A DNA stretch of 57,314 nt from an uncultured Bacillota bacterium. Its GTDB lineage: Bacteria > Bacillota_I > Bacilli_A > RF39 > UBA660. Location of the stretch: contig CAMNHZ010000001.1 in the NCBI GenBank assembly GCA_946540075.1, forward strand, positions 1-57,314, read 5' to 3'. A program made the translations under genes and the position numbers. This document shows, one piece after another, positions 42,589 through 50,635 of the stretch (position 1 is its first letter; each line of letters starts with the position of its first letter). Under the pieces are notes generated by a model that was not told the DNA's origin, made no database searches, and saw only the letters and a program-made list of their open reading frames with translations.

Positions 42589-43353
42589 ATGGAAATATCA
42601 GTATTGGCTAGTGGTAGTAAAGGAAACTGTAGTTATATTGGAACAGATAGTACTAAATTATTAGTAGATGCAGGTATTAGTTGTATCCAAATACAGAAAA
42701 AACTGGCCGAATTAGAAATTTCACCAAATGAAATAGATGGTATGATTATTACTCATACTCACGCAGATCATATTAACGGTTTGCGTGTTTTCTTAAAAAA
42801 ATTCCATACTAAATTATATGTAACAAAAAAGATGTATGATGAGTTAGTTGAACAAATGAATATAGAAAACTACGAATTAATCAATAAAAGTTTTAGTATA
42901 AATGATGTAGAAATAACAACTATAAAAACATCACATGATGTATCAGATTCAAACGGATATATATTTGAATCAAAAGGAAAATCAATTGTTTATATAACTG
43001 ATACTGGTTATATAAACGTTAAAAATCATAACTTATTAGAAAATAAAGATTTATATGTAATGGAAAGTAATCACGATATTCAAATGCTAATGGATGGAAA
43101 ATATCCGTATCATTTAAAACAAAGAATACTTGGAGACAAAGGACATCTTTCTAATGATGATTCAGCCAAGTATTTATCAAAGTTTATTGGGACAAAAACA
43201 AAGAAAATTATTTTGATTCATTTAAGTCAAGATAATAATACTGAACAATTAGCTAGAAAATCGTTAGAAAAAGCATTATTAAAAAGAGAAAAGCATGTTG
43301 GTTCAATTATAGTATCTAAGCAAAATGAAAGAACGGAATTGATAAAAATATGA
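42589..43353 (+). CDS. walJ: metallo-beta-lactamase-fold hydrolase WalJ/YycJ
   Basis: 254-residue MBL-fold protein, probably a 5'-to-3' exonuclease-type enzyme in DNA metabolism. The N-terminus ISVLASGSKGNCSYIG and the metal motif THTHADHINGL (about 54-64) are diagnostic for YycJ. More ligands lie in KTSHDVSDS, and the LIHLSQDNN His lies near the end. It overlaps rlmH by 4 bases. The two-component system walRK that normally precedes it is not here. Confidence 0.92.
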   Translation: MEISVLASGSKGNCSYIGTDSTKLLVDAGISCIQIQKKLAELEISPNEIDGMIITHTHADHINGLRVFLKKFHTKLYVTKKMYDELVEQMNIENYELINKSFSINDVEITTIKTSHDVSDSNGYIFESKGKSIVYITDTGYINVKNHNLLENKDLYVMESNHDIQMLMDGKYPYHLKQRILGDKGHLSNDDSAKYLSKFIGTKTKKIILIHLSQDNNTEQLARKSLEKALLKREKHVGSIIVSKQNERTELIKI

Positions 43354-43805
43354 TAAGAATATTATGTGTAGGAAAAATAAAAGAAAGATTTTTTCGAGAA
43401 GCTATAGATGAATATTTAAAAAGATTAACAAAGTATACAAAAATAGAAATAATCGAAGTATCCGATGTAAAAGATTCAAGTAAAAAAGTTATTTTGAATA
43501 AAGAAAAAGAACTATTAAATAAGTATATTAATAGTAAAGATTATATAGTAACATTAGAAATAGAAGGAAAACAAATAAGTAGTGAAGAATTAGCCGAAAA
43601 GTTAGAAACTACTTTGATGTCTAACTCTAATATTACATTTATAATAGGTGGATCATATGGTTTACATGATGATATAAAGAAAATTAGTGATTATAAATTA
43701 TCATTTTCAAAGATGACATTTCCGCATCAATTATTTAGAATAATCCTATTAGAACAAATATATAGATCATTTAGAATAATAAATAATGAAACTTATCATA
43801 AATAA
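43350..43805 (+). CDS. rlmH: 23S rRNA (pseudouridine1915-N3)-methyltransferase RlmH
   Basis: SPOUT-family methylase acting on helix 69 of 23S rRNA in the assembled ribosome. 151 residues. IGGSYGLHDDIK (about 103-114) and MTFPHQLFRIILLEQIYRS are the SPOUT knot signature. The C-terminus NETYHK is typical. It overlaps walJ by 4 bases. Confidence 0.96.
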   Translation: MIRILCVGKIKERFFREAIDEYLKRLTKYTKIEIIEVSDVKDSSKKVILNKEKELLNKYINSKDYIVTLEIEGKQISSEELAEKLETTLMSNSNITFIIGGSYGLHDDIKKISDYKLSFSKMTFPHQLFRIILLEQIYRSFRIINNETYHK

Positions 43806-43857
43806 AATGTATAAAAAAAATAAAATCATTCACTATTTAATAGGGGATGATTTTTAT

Positions 43858-44376
43858 ATGAAAAAAATACTAATAATAATGTTGTTTTCAGTAATACTCT
43901 GCACAGGGTTTAAAGAGAATATAGTTATACCTAATGATGCTATAAGAGTAAGAGTTATAGCTAATAGTAATTCAGCACAAGACCAAAGTATAAAATTAAA
44001 AGTACGTAACAGTATTCAAAAAACTACTACTGAATTATTGAAAAATACAACAACTAGTGCTGAAGCAGAAGGAATAATAATTAACAACATGCCATTAATA
44101 AAGAATAATATTGACGACTTATTGACACATGAAGATTATAAGAAAGGATATAAAATTAATTTTGGAAAAAATTACTTTCCACAAAAGAAATTCAAGAAAA
44201 AAACATATAAAGAAGGATACTATAAATCTTTGTTAGTCACACTAGGAACAGGAAAAGGATCTAATTGGTGGTGCGTTCTTTTTCCTCCGTTGTGTTTAAT
44301 GGAGGTAGAAGAAACAAATTCAAATGATACTAAATATGAATTATATGTAACTAAATTACTAAAAAAAATATTTTAG
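43858..44376 (+). CDS. spoIIR: stage II sporulation protein R
   Basis: SpoIIR is the forespore-made signal that triggers SpoIIGA to process pro-sigma-E in the mother cell. The signature is clear: a signal peptide (about 1-20), IPNDAIRVRVIANSNSAQDQ (about 24-43), then GKNYFP and the C-terminal GKGSNWWCVLFPPLC. ATG 43858 has GGGGATGA before it and is followed directly by the signal peptide; an in-frame ATG at 43786 is ignored. About 172 residues against about 220 in B. subtilis. As in B. subtilis, mntP is nearby. Confidence 0.93.
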   Translation: MKKILIIMLFSVILCTGFKENIVIPNDAIRVRVIANSNSAQDQSIKLKVRNSIQKTTTELLKNTTTSAEAEGIIINNMPLIKNNIDDLLTHEDYKKGYKINFGKNYFPQKKFKKKTYKEGYYKSLLVTLGTGKGSNWWCVLFPPLCLMEVEETNSNDTKYELYVTKLLKKIF

Positions 44377-44387
44377 TATAAAAAAAT

Positions 44388-44413
44388 CTCCATTAAATAG
44401 AATTAATATGGAG
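44388..44413 (+). promoter_or_regulatory. hairpin masking the mntP ribosome-binding site
   Basis: CTCCAT (44388-44393) pairs with ATGGAG (44408-44413), which contains the GGAGG ribosome site of mntP; flanking TTAA/TTAAT may extend the stem with a bulge. It is not followed by a T-run. Confidence 0.45.
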
Positions 44414-44420
44414 GTGCCTA

Positions 44421-44951
44421 ATGCATATATTAGTAATAATAATGCTGGCAATAAGTTTAAGCATGGATGCTTTTTCTTTGTCGCTAGCTTATGGAACATC
44501 AAATTTAAATAGGACAGTTGAATTAGAATTATCAGGTATAGTTGGATTGTTTCATTTTTTTATGCCTCTTACTGGATTGCAATTTGGGCACATAATTTTC
44601 AATTATATACCCATAAGAACCAATATTATAGTTTTTTTGATTTTAGTATTTATCGGATTTCAAATGTTAGTTGATAGTTTAAAAGAAGAAACTATAAAAA
44701 GAGAATTTAAATTGTTAGATTTAATTTTATTTGCTTTCGCCGTGAGCTTAGATAGTTTCTCATTAGGTATAAGTTTATACTCGATCACAACAAAGTATGT
44801 TTTGTCTTGTTCTATTTTTATGTTATTTAGTTCTATTTTTACATATATTGGATTAAAAATGGGAAAAATTATAGAAAATAAATTAGGAACATATGCACAA
44901 ATATTAGGTGGTATCATCTTAATAACTATAGGAATAACGTATATTATCTAA
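44421..44951 (+). CDS. mntP: MntP-family manganese efflux pump
   Basis: 176-residue membrane protein with six hydrophobic segments in two homologous halves. Each half carries the family aspartate motif: SMDAFSLSLAYG (about 15-26) and SLDSFSLGISL (about 107-117). MntP exports excess Mn(II); the related YtaF proteins share the fold, so substrate is not certain. The ribosome site lies in a hairpin. A terminator overlaps the stop codon. Proximity to spoIIR and rpiB echoes the B. subtilis ywl region. Confidence 0.85.
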   Translation: MHILVIIMLAISLSMDAFSLSLAYGTSNLNRTVELELSGIVGLFHFFMPLTGLQFGHIIFNYIPIRTNIIVFLILVFIGFQMLVDSLKEETIKREFKLLDLILFAFAVSLDSFSLGISLYSITTKYVLSCSIFMLFSSIFTYIGLKMGKIIENKLGTYAQILGGIILITIGITYII

Positions 44952-44964
44952 AATATACGTTTTT
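44936..44964 (+). terminator. intrinsic terminator after mntP
   Basis: 10-bp perfect stem AACGTATATT / AATATACGTT with a 6-base loop, then TTTT. Confidence 0.75.
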
Positions 44965-44989
44965 ACCATGTAAAGATTTGTAATATTGA

Positions 44990-45018
44990 TAGACAAAACA
45001 AATATTAAATAATATAAT
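44990..45018 (+). promoter_or_regulatory. promoter of fba
   Basis: TAGACA (44990-44995), 17-bp spacer, TATAAT (45013-45018), 18 bp before the fba start. Confidence 0.6.
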
Positions 45019-45035
45019 ATATTATGGTGGATTAT

Positions 45036-45878
45036 ATGTTGGAAAATAGTAAAAATATATTAAATGATGCTAGAATGAACAATTATGCTATTGCTCATTT
45101 TAATATCAATAATTTAGAATGGACAAGATTTATTCTAGAAGAATGCGATAGATTAAAAACTCCTGTTATTCTAGGAGTAAGTGAAAGTGCGATAGATTAT
45201 ATGGGTGGATATTATACTGTAGCAAATTTAGTTAAAAGTTTGATATCTGATTTAAAAATAAATATTCCAGTAATTCTTCATTTAGACCATGGAAAAAAAG
45301 TAGAGTCTTGTATTAAAGCTATCGATGCAGGTTTTACATCAGTAATGATAGATGCATCTACATATCCAATTACTGAAAATATTAGAATGACTAAAAAAGT
45401 AGTAGAATATGCTAAAAAACATAATGTAACTGTTGAAGCTGAATTAGGTCATGTTGGATCAGAAGCTGACAAATCATTAATACCAGAATTATATACTGAA
45501 GTTGATGCGGCAAAGAAATTTGTGGAAGAGACAAAGATTGATTCTCTAGCACCAGCAATTGGGAATGCACATGGTTTATATAATGGTAAGATAGAGTTAG
45601 ATTTTGAAAGAATAAAAGAAATAGCAAAGATTACAAATGTTCCATTAGTACTTCATGGAGCGTCATATATACCAGATGATATGTTAAAAAAAGCAGTTAA
45701 AAGCGGCATAAATAAAGTGAATATAAATACAGAACTTCAAATCGCTTGGGCTAATGATGTAAAAAGTTTTATAGAACAAAATCAAGACATATATGATCCT
45801 AGAAAGATAATTAAAGCTGGAGAAAAGGCGATAAAATCAATAATTAAGCAAAAATTAGAGATTTTAAATAGGAATTAA
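45036..45878 (+). CDS. fba: class II fructose-bisphosphate aldolase
   Basis: Zinc-dependent aldolase of glycolysis and gluconeogenesis. About 280 residues. VILHLDHGKK (about 82-91) carries the catalytic Asp and a zinc His, AELGHVGSEAD holds the zinc Glu region, GNAHGLY (about 178-184) and LVLHGASYIPDD supply the other ligands, and VNINTELQ is the phosphate loop. ATG 45036 has GGTGG upstream. In B. subtilis fbaA precedes murAB, as here. Confidence 0.95.
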   Translation: MLENSKNILNDARMNNYAIAHFNINNLEWTRFILEECDRLKTPVILGVSESAIDYMGGYYTVANLVKSLISDLKINIPVILHLDHGKKVESCIKAIDAGFTSVMIDASTYPITENIRMTKKVVEYAKKHNVTVEAELGHVGSEADKSLIPELYTEVDAAKKFVEETKIDSLAPAIGNAHGLYNGKIELDFERIKEIAKITNVPLVLHGASYIPDDMLKKAVKSGINKVNINTELQIAWANDVKSFIEQNQDIYDPRKIIKAGEKAIKSIIKQKLEILNRN

Positions 45879-45913
45879 ATTAAGAGTATTCTTATATAAA
45901 ATATGGAGGAATT

Positions 45914-47167
45914 ATGAAAAGAATAATAATAAATGGTGGAAATACATTAAAAGGAACCATAAAGATAAGTGGAGCAAAAAATAGTGCAGTTGCATTAGTT
46001 CCTGCATCTTTATTATCGGATGAAAAAGTAACAATTGATAATATTCCTAATATATCTGATATAGATAATTTGAATGAAATATTAAAATACTTGGGTGCCT
46101 CAGTAGAACGTAAAGAAGATCGAATAATTATTGATCCAACTACAATAGAAAATAAGGCAATACCTGAAGAAGCAGCAACTAAATTAAGAGCATCATATTA
46201 CTTTATGGGAGCATTATTAGGTAAGTATAAAAAAGCCACCATGTATTTTCCTGGTGGATGCCCAATTGGCGCAAGACCTATAAATCTGCATCTAAAAGGC
46301 TTTGAAATGATGGGAGCAAAGATAATGCAGGAACAAAACAAATATACAATTATAGCTGATGAATTAAAAGGTGCTAATATATATTTGGATATGCCAAGTG
46401 TAGGTGCAACAATTAATATAATGTTAGCAGCTGTTAAAGCAAATGGAACAACAACAATTGATAACGCGGCTAAAGAACCAGAAATAGTAAATGTAGCTAC
46501 ATTTTTAAATAATATGGGTGCCAAAATAAGAGGAGCTGGAACAAGTACCATAACAATAAAGGGTGTAAAAGAATTACATCATGCTTATACAGAAGTTATT
46601 CCAGATAGAATAGAAGCAGGAACTTATGTTATAGCAGGTGCACTAATTGGTAATCAATTAAAAATAGATAATATAATTCCAGAACATATTGACTCATTAC
46701 TTGAAAAATTAAAAGAAATGGGTGCTGATATAAGTGTAGGAGTGGATAATGTTATAGTTTCAAAGACAGATAGATTAAACCCAATAAATGTAACTACATT
46801 AGGATATCCAGGATTTCCGACAGATTTACAACAACCATTAACAACATTACTTACTAAGTGTGATGGTTTATCAACGGTAAAAGAAACAATTTATGAAAAT
46901 AGATTTTGTAATGCCAAGTATTTGAATGAGATGGGTGCAAATATTAAAATAACTGATAAAAAAATATATGTTAATGGACCTAGTGAATTAGTAGGAAAAG
47001 AAGTAATTGCTACAGATTTACGTGCAGGAGCATGTTTAGTTTTAGCTGGTTTAGTAGCAAAAGGAACAACAACAGTAAAAAATGTAGAACATGTACTTAG
47101 AGGATATGAAAATATAATTGAAAAACTTAATAATGTAGGTGCTAATATTAAATTGGATGAAATATAA
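45914..47167 (+). CDS. murA: UDP-N-acetylglucosamine 1-carboxyvinyltransferase
   Basis: First committed step of peptidoglycan synthesis: transfers enolpyruvate from PEP to UDP-GlcNAc. 417 residues. The N-terminal ISGAKNSAVALVPASLL and the active-site Cys116 in GGCPIGARP (E. coli Cys115, the fosfomycin target) are present, so no intrinsic Asp-type resistance is seen. DLRAGACLVLAGLVAKG near residue 370 is conserved. GGAGG lies before the ATG. It is followed by a hairpin and the SGNH gene. Confidence 0.96.
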   Translation: MKRIIINGGNTLKGTIKISGAKNSAVALVPASLLSDEKVTIDNIPNISDIDNLNEILKYLGASVERKEDRIIIDPTTIENKAIPEEAATKLRASYYFMGALLGKYKKATMYFPGGCPIGARPINLHLKGFEMMGAKIMQEQNKYTIIADELKGANIYLDMPSVGATINIMLAAVKANGTTTIDNAAKEPEIVNVATFLNNMGAKIRGAGTSTITIKGVKELHHAYTEVIPDRIEAGTYVIAGALIGNQLKIDNIIPEHIDSLLEKLKEMGADISVGVDNVIVSKTDRLNPINVTTLGYPGFPTDLQQPLTTLLTKCDGLSTVKETIYENRFCNAKYLNEMGANIKITDKKIYVNGPSELVGKEVIATDLRAGACLVLAGLVAKGTTTVKNVEHVLRGYENIIEKLNNVGANIKLDEI

Positions 47168-47169
47168 TT

Positions 47170-47194
47170 AAGTAGAGATAACTCTACTTTTTTT
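47170..47194 (+). terminator. terminator/attenuator after murA
   Basis: AAGTAGAG / CTCTACTT stem, loop ATAA, then a T-run. The next gene starts only 10 bases later, so it may be attenuation. Confidence 0.75.
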
Positions 47195-47203
47195 GGAGGA
47201 GAA

Positions 47204-47884
47204 ATGAAAATATTTAAATTATTTTTTGCCATATTTATAATAATAATTATTTTTTGTATCTATAATACAACTAAGGATACTAAGTTGTATTACGGTGTAA
47301 TTGGTGATTATATTTCATCTAGAAGTAATGGATTTCAATCCATGTTAAGAAATAAAATAAAAAAAGATAAGAAGTTAGAAAATTATAATAATGATTTTGT
47401 TGAAGATGATTATCATATTAACGATTTAATATATATTTTAAAGAACAATAACGAAAAAAATGGAAAAACAATCAAAAATATTCTTATTAAAGCTGATATA
47501 TTAACACTATCAATTGGTATGAATGATTTAATATATAAATTAAATTTGTTAGATGGAAGTGTGGATAAAAAAGATTTAGAACTTTATGTAGACCAAATGA
47601 TGATTGATATAGATGAATTGTTAAATATGATAAGAATCAATTGTAAAGAGAAAATAATAATAATTGGATACTATCTACCTGGTAATTATAATAACGAATA
47701 TAGTGAAATTATAGATTATGCTAATAAAAAGTTGTTAAGATTAACTAAACTATATAATATGGAATATGTAGATATATCTGTATTTAATAAAGAAGATAAG
47801 TATCTGAACAGTAATAATATATATATTAATAAGCTAGGTCATAAATATATATACAATAAACTAAAAAATATTGTAAAAAAATAA
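47204..47884 (+). CDS. degenerate SGNH/GDSL-like secreted protein
   Basis: 226 residues with an N-terminal membrane helix or signal (about 4-20). The fold markers of SGNH hydrolases are partly present: GDYIS where GDS is expected (residues 34-38), GMND in block III near residue 105 and LGHKYI near the C-terminus. The nucleophile Ser is replaced by Tyr36 and the usual DxxH before the GH is not seen (NNIYINKLGH). It may thus be a non-catalytic binding protein or use other residues. It lies between murA and a BI-1 gene, where B. subtilis has rho. Confidence 0.6.
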   Translation: MKIFKLFFAIFIIIIIFCIYNTTKDTKLYYGVIGDYISSRSNGFQSMLRNKIKKDKKLENYNNDFVEDDYHINDLIYILKNNNEKNGKTIKNILIKADILTLSIGMNDLIYKLNLLDGSVDKKDLELYVDQMMIDIDELLNMIRINCKEKIIIIGYYLPGNYNNEYSEIIDYANKKLLRLTKLYNMEYVDISVFNKEDKYLNSNNIYINKLGHKYIYNKLKNIVKK

Positions 47885-47920
47885 AAATAATATATAATAT
47901 AAGTAGTGAGGTGATAGGGA

Positions 47921-48565
47921 ATGAATAATATTAAAGTTTATCCTAAAATGTTTATGTGGATGTTTGTAGGATTATTATTAACATTTGGTGTAGGTTACTA
48001 TATATCTATAAATCCTAATATGGTATTTAATATATTTGGTAGAGGAGCATATTTATGGTTTGCTATAGCGGAGGTTATAGCAGTAATATTCTTAAGTGCT
48101 AGAATACGAAAAATGAGTTATCAAAGCGCAGTTGTAGGATTTATAATTTATTCAATATTGAGTGGAATAACATTTTCAACAATATTTTTAGCATTTAATA
48201 TGTCATCAATAATATTTATTTTCTTTGTAACAGCAGTAATATTTATGATATTTAGTATTATTGGTAGTGTTACTAGTGTTGATTTATCAAAGTTTAAAAC
48301 TTTACTATTTATGATGTTAATAGGTATAATACTTGCAACAATCGTTAATATATTCTTAAATAATACGACTTTTGATTTAATAATTAGCATTATTGCAATT
48401 GTAGTATTTATTGGTTATATAGCATATGATATTCAAAAAGTAAAGAATAATGTTTATGGTATTGATGATGATCGAAAACTTGCTATAATGGGTGCTTTAG
48501 AATTATATTTAGATTTTATTAACTTGTTTATACACCTATTACAAATATTTGGTGATAGAAACTAG
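47921..48565 (+). CDS. Bax inhibitor-1/YccA-family membrane protein
   Basis: 214 residues with seven hydrophobic segments. The BI-1 family C-terminal pattern is visible: IGYIAYDIQKVKN (about 166-178) with the Asp of the putative di-aspartyl pH sensor, and ALELYLDFINLFIHLLQIFG near the end. Bacterial members are proposed to conduct calcium in a pH-dependent way; the role here is unknown. GAGGTGATAGGG precedes the ATG. The promoter of rpmE starts right after its stop. Confidence 0.85.
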   Translation: MNNIKVYPKMFMWMFVGLLLTFGVGYYISINPNMVFNIFGRGAYLWFAIAEVIAVIFLSARIRKMSYQSAVVGFIIYSILSGITFSTIFLAFNMSSIIFIFFVTAVIFMIFSIIGSVTSVDLSKFKTLLFMMLIGIILATIVNIFLNNTTFDLIISIIAIVVFIGYIAYDIQKVKNNVYGIDDDRKLAIMGALELYLDFINLFIHLLQIFGDRN

Positions 48566-48594
48566 TTGATTTTAAATATAAAATCTGTTATACT
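48566..48594 (+). promoter_or_regulatory. sigma-A promoter of rpmE
   Basis: TTGATT (48566-48571), 17-bp spacer, TATACT (48589-48594), about 57 bp before the rpmE start. Confidence 0.8.
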
Positions 48595-48612
48595 ATAAAG
48601 GCAATTTATTAC

Positions 48613-48632
48613 TATGACTTGAATTTAGTCAT
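48613..48632 (+). promoter_or_regulatory. leader hairpin before rpmE
   Basis: ATGACT and AGTCAT pair around a 7-base loop, ending about 5 bases before the AAGGAG ribosome site. It could be a site for translational feedback. Function not shown. Confidence 0.4.
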
Positions 48633-48651
48633 GGCGGAAGGAGAGTTACAT

Positions 48652-48861
48652 ATGAAAAAAGGAATTCATCCAGCTTATATGGATACTAAAGTAACTTGTG
48701 CTTGTGGAAATACTTTTACAGTAAAATCAAATAAAGAATCATTACATGTAGAAGTATGTGACAAATGTCACCCATTCTATACAGGTAAACAAGGTGCAGT
48801 ATCTAAAACTGGAGCAGTTGAAAAATTCAATAAAAAATATGGAATTAAAGAAGCTAAATAA
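48652..48861 (+). CDS. rpmE: 50S ribosomal protein L31
   Basis: 69-residue zinc-type (C+) L31: Cys pairs in CACGNTF and CDKCHPFYTG bind zinc. The start MKKGIHPAYMDTKVTC is the family N-terminus. ATG 48652 has GGAAGGAG eight bases upstream; an earlier in-frame ATG at 48619 lies in the leader hairpin region and is rejected. In B. subtilis rpmE follows rho, which is absent here. Confidence 0.96.
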   Translation: MKKGIHPAYMDTKVTCACGNTFTVKSNKESLHVEVCDKCHPFYTGKQGAVSKTGAVEKFNKKYGIKEAK

Positions 48862-48870
48862 GCTTCTTTT
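48847..48870 (+). terminator. intrinsic terminator after rpmE
   Basis: AAAGAAGCT / AGCTTCTTT stem with loop AAATA, then T. It overlaps the stop codon. Confidence 0.7.
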
Positions 48871-48963
48871 AATTTGACTAAAGAATTTTCAAATGTTAAA
48901 ATATTTTTGATCAATTGAAAAAAGCATATTAGTATTAGTAAAAAATATTAAAGAGGGAATTAT

Positions 48964-49224
48964 ATGAAAATAGAAAAAAATAGTTTATTAAAATTAACAG
49001 ATAATAATACATATTTAGTTTTAGAAAAACTTGTTATTAACGGAAAAAAGTATTTATATTTAATTGATAAAGATAATCGTAATAATTTAAAGTTTTATGA
49101 GGAAACAGATGATAATAGGTTACTTGTTGTAGAAAATGAAAAGGAGTTACAACAAATAATACCAGAGTTTTTTAAAGTTATGAGTGCAAATATAATTAAG
49201 AAAAAAGAAGATAACAATCAATAA
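48964..49224 (+). CDS. small DUF1292-like protein, function unknown
   Basis: 86 residues, acidic in the middle and basic at the end. The pattern of alternating short strands (TYLVLEKLVINGKKYLYLI, then LLVVENEKELQQIIPEFF) resembles the DUF1292/YrzB family. AAAGAGGG lies before the ATG. It ends in a bidirectional terminator facing the first Fem gene. I cannot assign a function. Confidence 0.6.
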   Translation: MKIEKNSLLKLTDNNTYLVLEKLVINGKKYLYLIDKDNRNNLKFYEETDDNRLLVVENEKELQQIIPEFFKVMSANIIKKKEDNNQ

Positions 49225-49239
49225 TGTTATCTTCTTTTT
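49205..49239. terminator. bidirectional terminator between convergent genes
   Basis: 12-bp perfect stem AAGAAGATAACA (49205-49216) / TGTTATCTTCTT (49225-49236) with A-run before and T-run after. It serves both the small plus-strand gene and the minus-strand Fem gene, whose stop codon it overlaps. Confidence 0.85.
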
Positions 49240-50489
49240 AAATATTTTCTTACTTTTGGATAAACTTTAGTATACATAAAGTAAAGTATTGGATTTAAAA
49301 CTAGATCAAATTCACCTATAAACTCAGTATACTCTCCACCAAGACGTTTTTTAAACAGATGAATACCATATACACTATTATTCTTATCAGGCTCACCAGT
49401 GGTTCCGAAGAAATCAATCTTCTTATAACCTTCCTCTTTAGCGTCTTTTATAATTGTATAGTAAAGTAAGTAATTTGCGTTTAATTCACGTAGTAAATTA
49501 TGATTTCCTCCGTGGATTGTCCATACTTTATCGTTATATTTAGCAGTCATAATAGAAGAAAGAATTAATTCTTCATCTTTTATTTTTTTAATTATATCAA
49601 GTTCTTTTTGTTGTTTTTCTAGCTTTTTCGTCAAATCTTTCTTTTTATTTTCTAGTTTATTTTTATTTTTGTATTTACTAGCATCTAAACTATCTATCTC
49701 ATCTTGTATAGATTTTAATATGTTTTCGTATGTTTCAATTAAGTTTTTAATTTTAATTTTAACAACATATAAGTCACTCATTCCATGATCATGAAGTATT
49801 TTATAAAAATTACGATAGTAATTAATATTAAAGCATTGTAAATGTTCTCTTTTTGCTGTTTCTTTCATAGTAATATAAAAATCTTCAATATTAGATTCAT
49901 CACCCTTAAAGACTTCAAGATTATATTGATTTCCTTTATTTAATATTTTTCTTGTAGTAGGATGCATATTTTTATAAATAGTATCAAAATCAGGAGTTAG
50001 ATCCAATCTGAATGTGTATCTTGGTTCACGATGTTCAAAATTTTTGTTAAATCCTTTATGTTTAAAATCAATACTTTTAAGGTAATTAACAAGTTTAAAG
50101 TTATTGTTATTATTATCAATAATATTACCATCAATATCTAAATCACGTAGTTTTACATCGGGATCAATAGTTATAAATATTGCGTTCTCTTTTTTACCAA
50201 ATTTTTTAAGTTCGTTTGTAAATTCACCAACAATATCAAAATTACTATAGTCAGTAACAAAACCTCTAGGTATATAAAAATAACAATACTTATTAAATAA
50301 TGGTTTCTTAAGCATTAAAGCAGTTGCTACAAGTTTACCATTATTTTTAAGACCTACATAATATGGTTTTAGATTTTTTTCTTTGCTAACTATTCCCCAA
50401 TAGTATGATTGCATGAAATGTGATTTAGTAGGATGATTTGAAACAAATTCTTCAAACTCTTTTTCATCAACATTTGATATAAATTCCAT
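49227..50489 (-). CDS. FemABX-family aminoacyltransferase 1
   Basis: Fem-type tRNA-dependent ligases add amino acids to lipid II to build the peptidoglycan cross-bridge. 420 residues: GNAT-like domain 1 (SHFMQSYYWG near residue 25, YFYIPRG near 93), a charged coiled-coil arm (about 250-310, KNKLENKKKDLTKKLEKQQK) and domain 2 with FFGTTGEPDKNNSVYGIHLFKKRLGGE near residue 370. The C-terminus is basic and hydrophobic. It is the only minus-strand gene on the right arm, divergent from its paralogue. Which amino acid it adds is unknown. Confidence 0.9.
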   Translation of the reverse strand: MEFISNVDEKEFEEFVSNHPTKSHFMQSYYWGIVSKEKNLKPYYVGLKNNGKLVATALMLKKPLFNKYCYFYIPRGFVTDYSNFDIVGEFTNELKKFGKKENAIFITIDPDVKLRDLDIDGNIIDNNNNNFKLVNYLKSIDFKHKGFNKNFEHREPRYTFRLDLTPDFDTIYKNMHPTTRKILNKGNQYNLEVFKGDESNIEDFYITMKETAKREHLQCFNINYYRNFYKILHDHGMSDLYVVKIKIKNLIETYENILKSIQDEIDSLDASKYKNKNKLENKKKDLTKKLEKQQKELDIIKKIKDEELILSSIMTAKYNDKVWTIHGGNHNLLRELNANYLLYYTIIKDAKEEGYKKIDFFGTTGEPDKNNSVYGIHLFKKRLGGEYTEFIGEFDLVLNPILYFMYTKVYPKVRKYLKRR

Positions 50490-50574
50490 TTCATAACCTC
50501 ATTTCTTTTCCATTAATAAGTATAAAATAAAACTAGATATTAGTCAATCATATTAAAGTATTATATTTCATTAA

Positions 50575-50603
50575 GTGACAAATAGCTATATATGTAGTAT
50601 AAT
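50575..50603 (+). promoter_or_regulatory. promoter of Fem gene 2
   Basis: GTGACA (50575-50580), 17-bp spacer, TATAAT (50598-50603), about 33 bp before the start. Confidence 0.65.
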
Positions 50604-50635
50604 GAAATAGATTTTAGAAAAGTAATGGTGATAAT

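Noticed and set aside
47204..47884. Calling the SGNH-like gene an active lipase/esterase
   Set aside because: The GDS serine and the usual DxxH are not seen.
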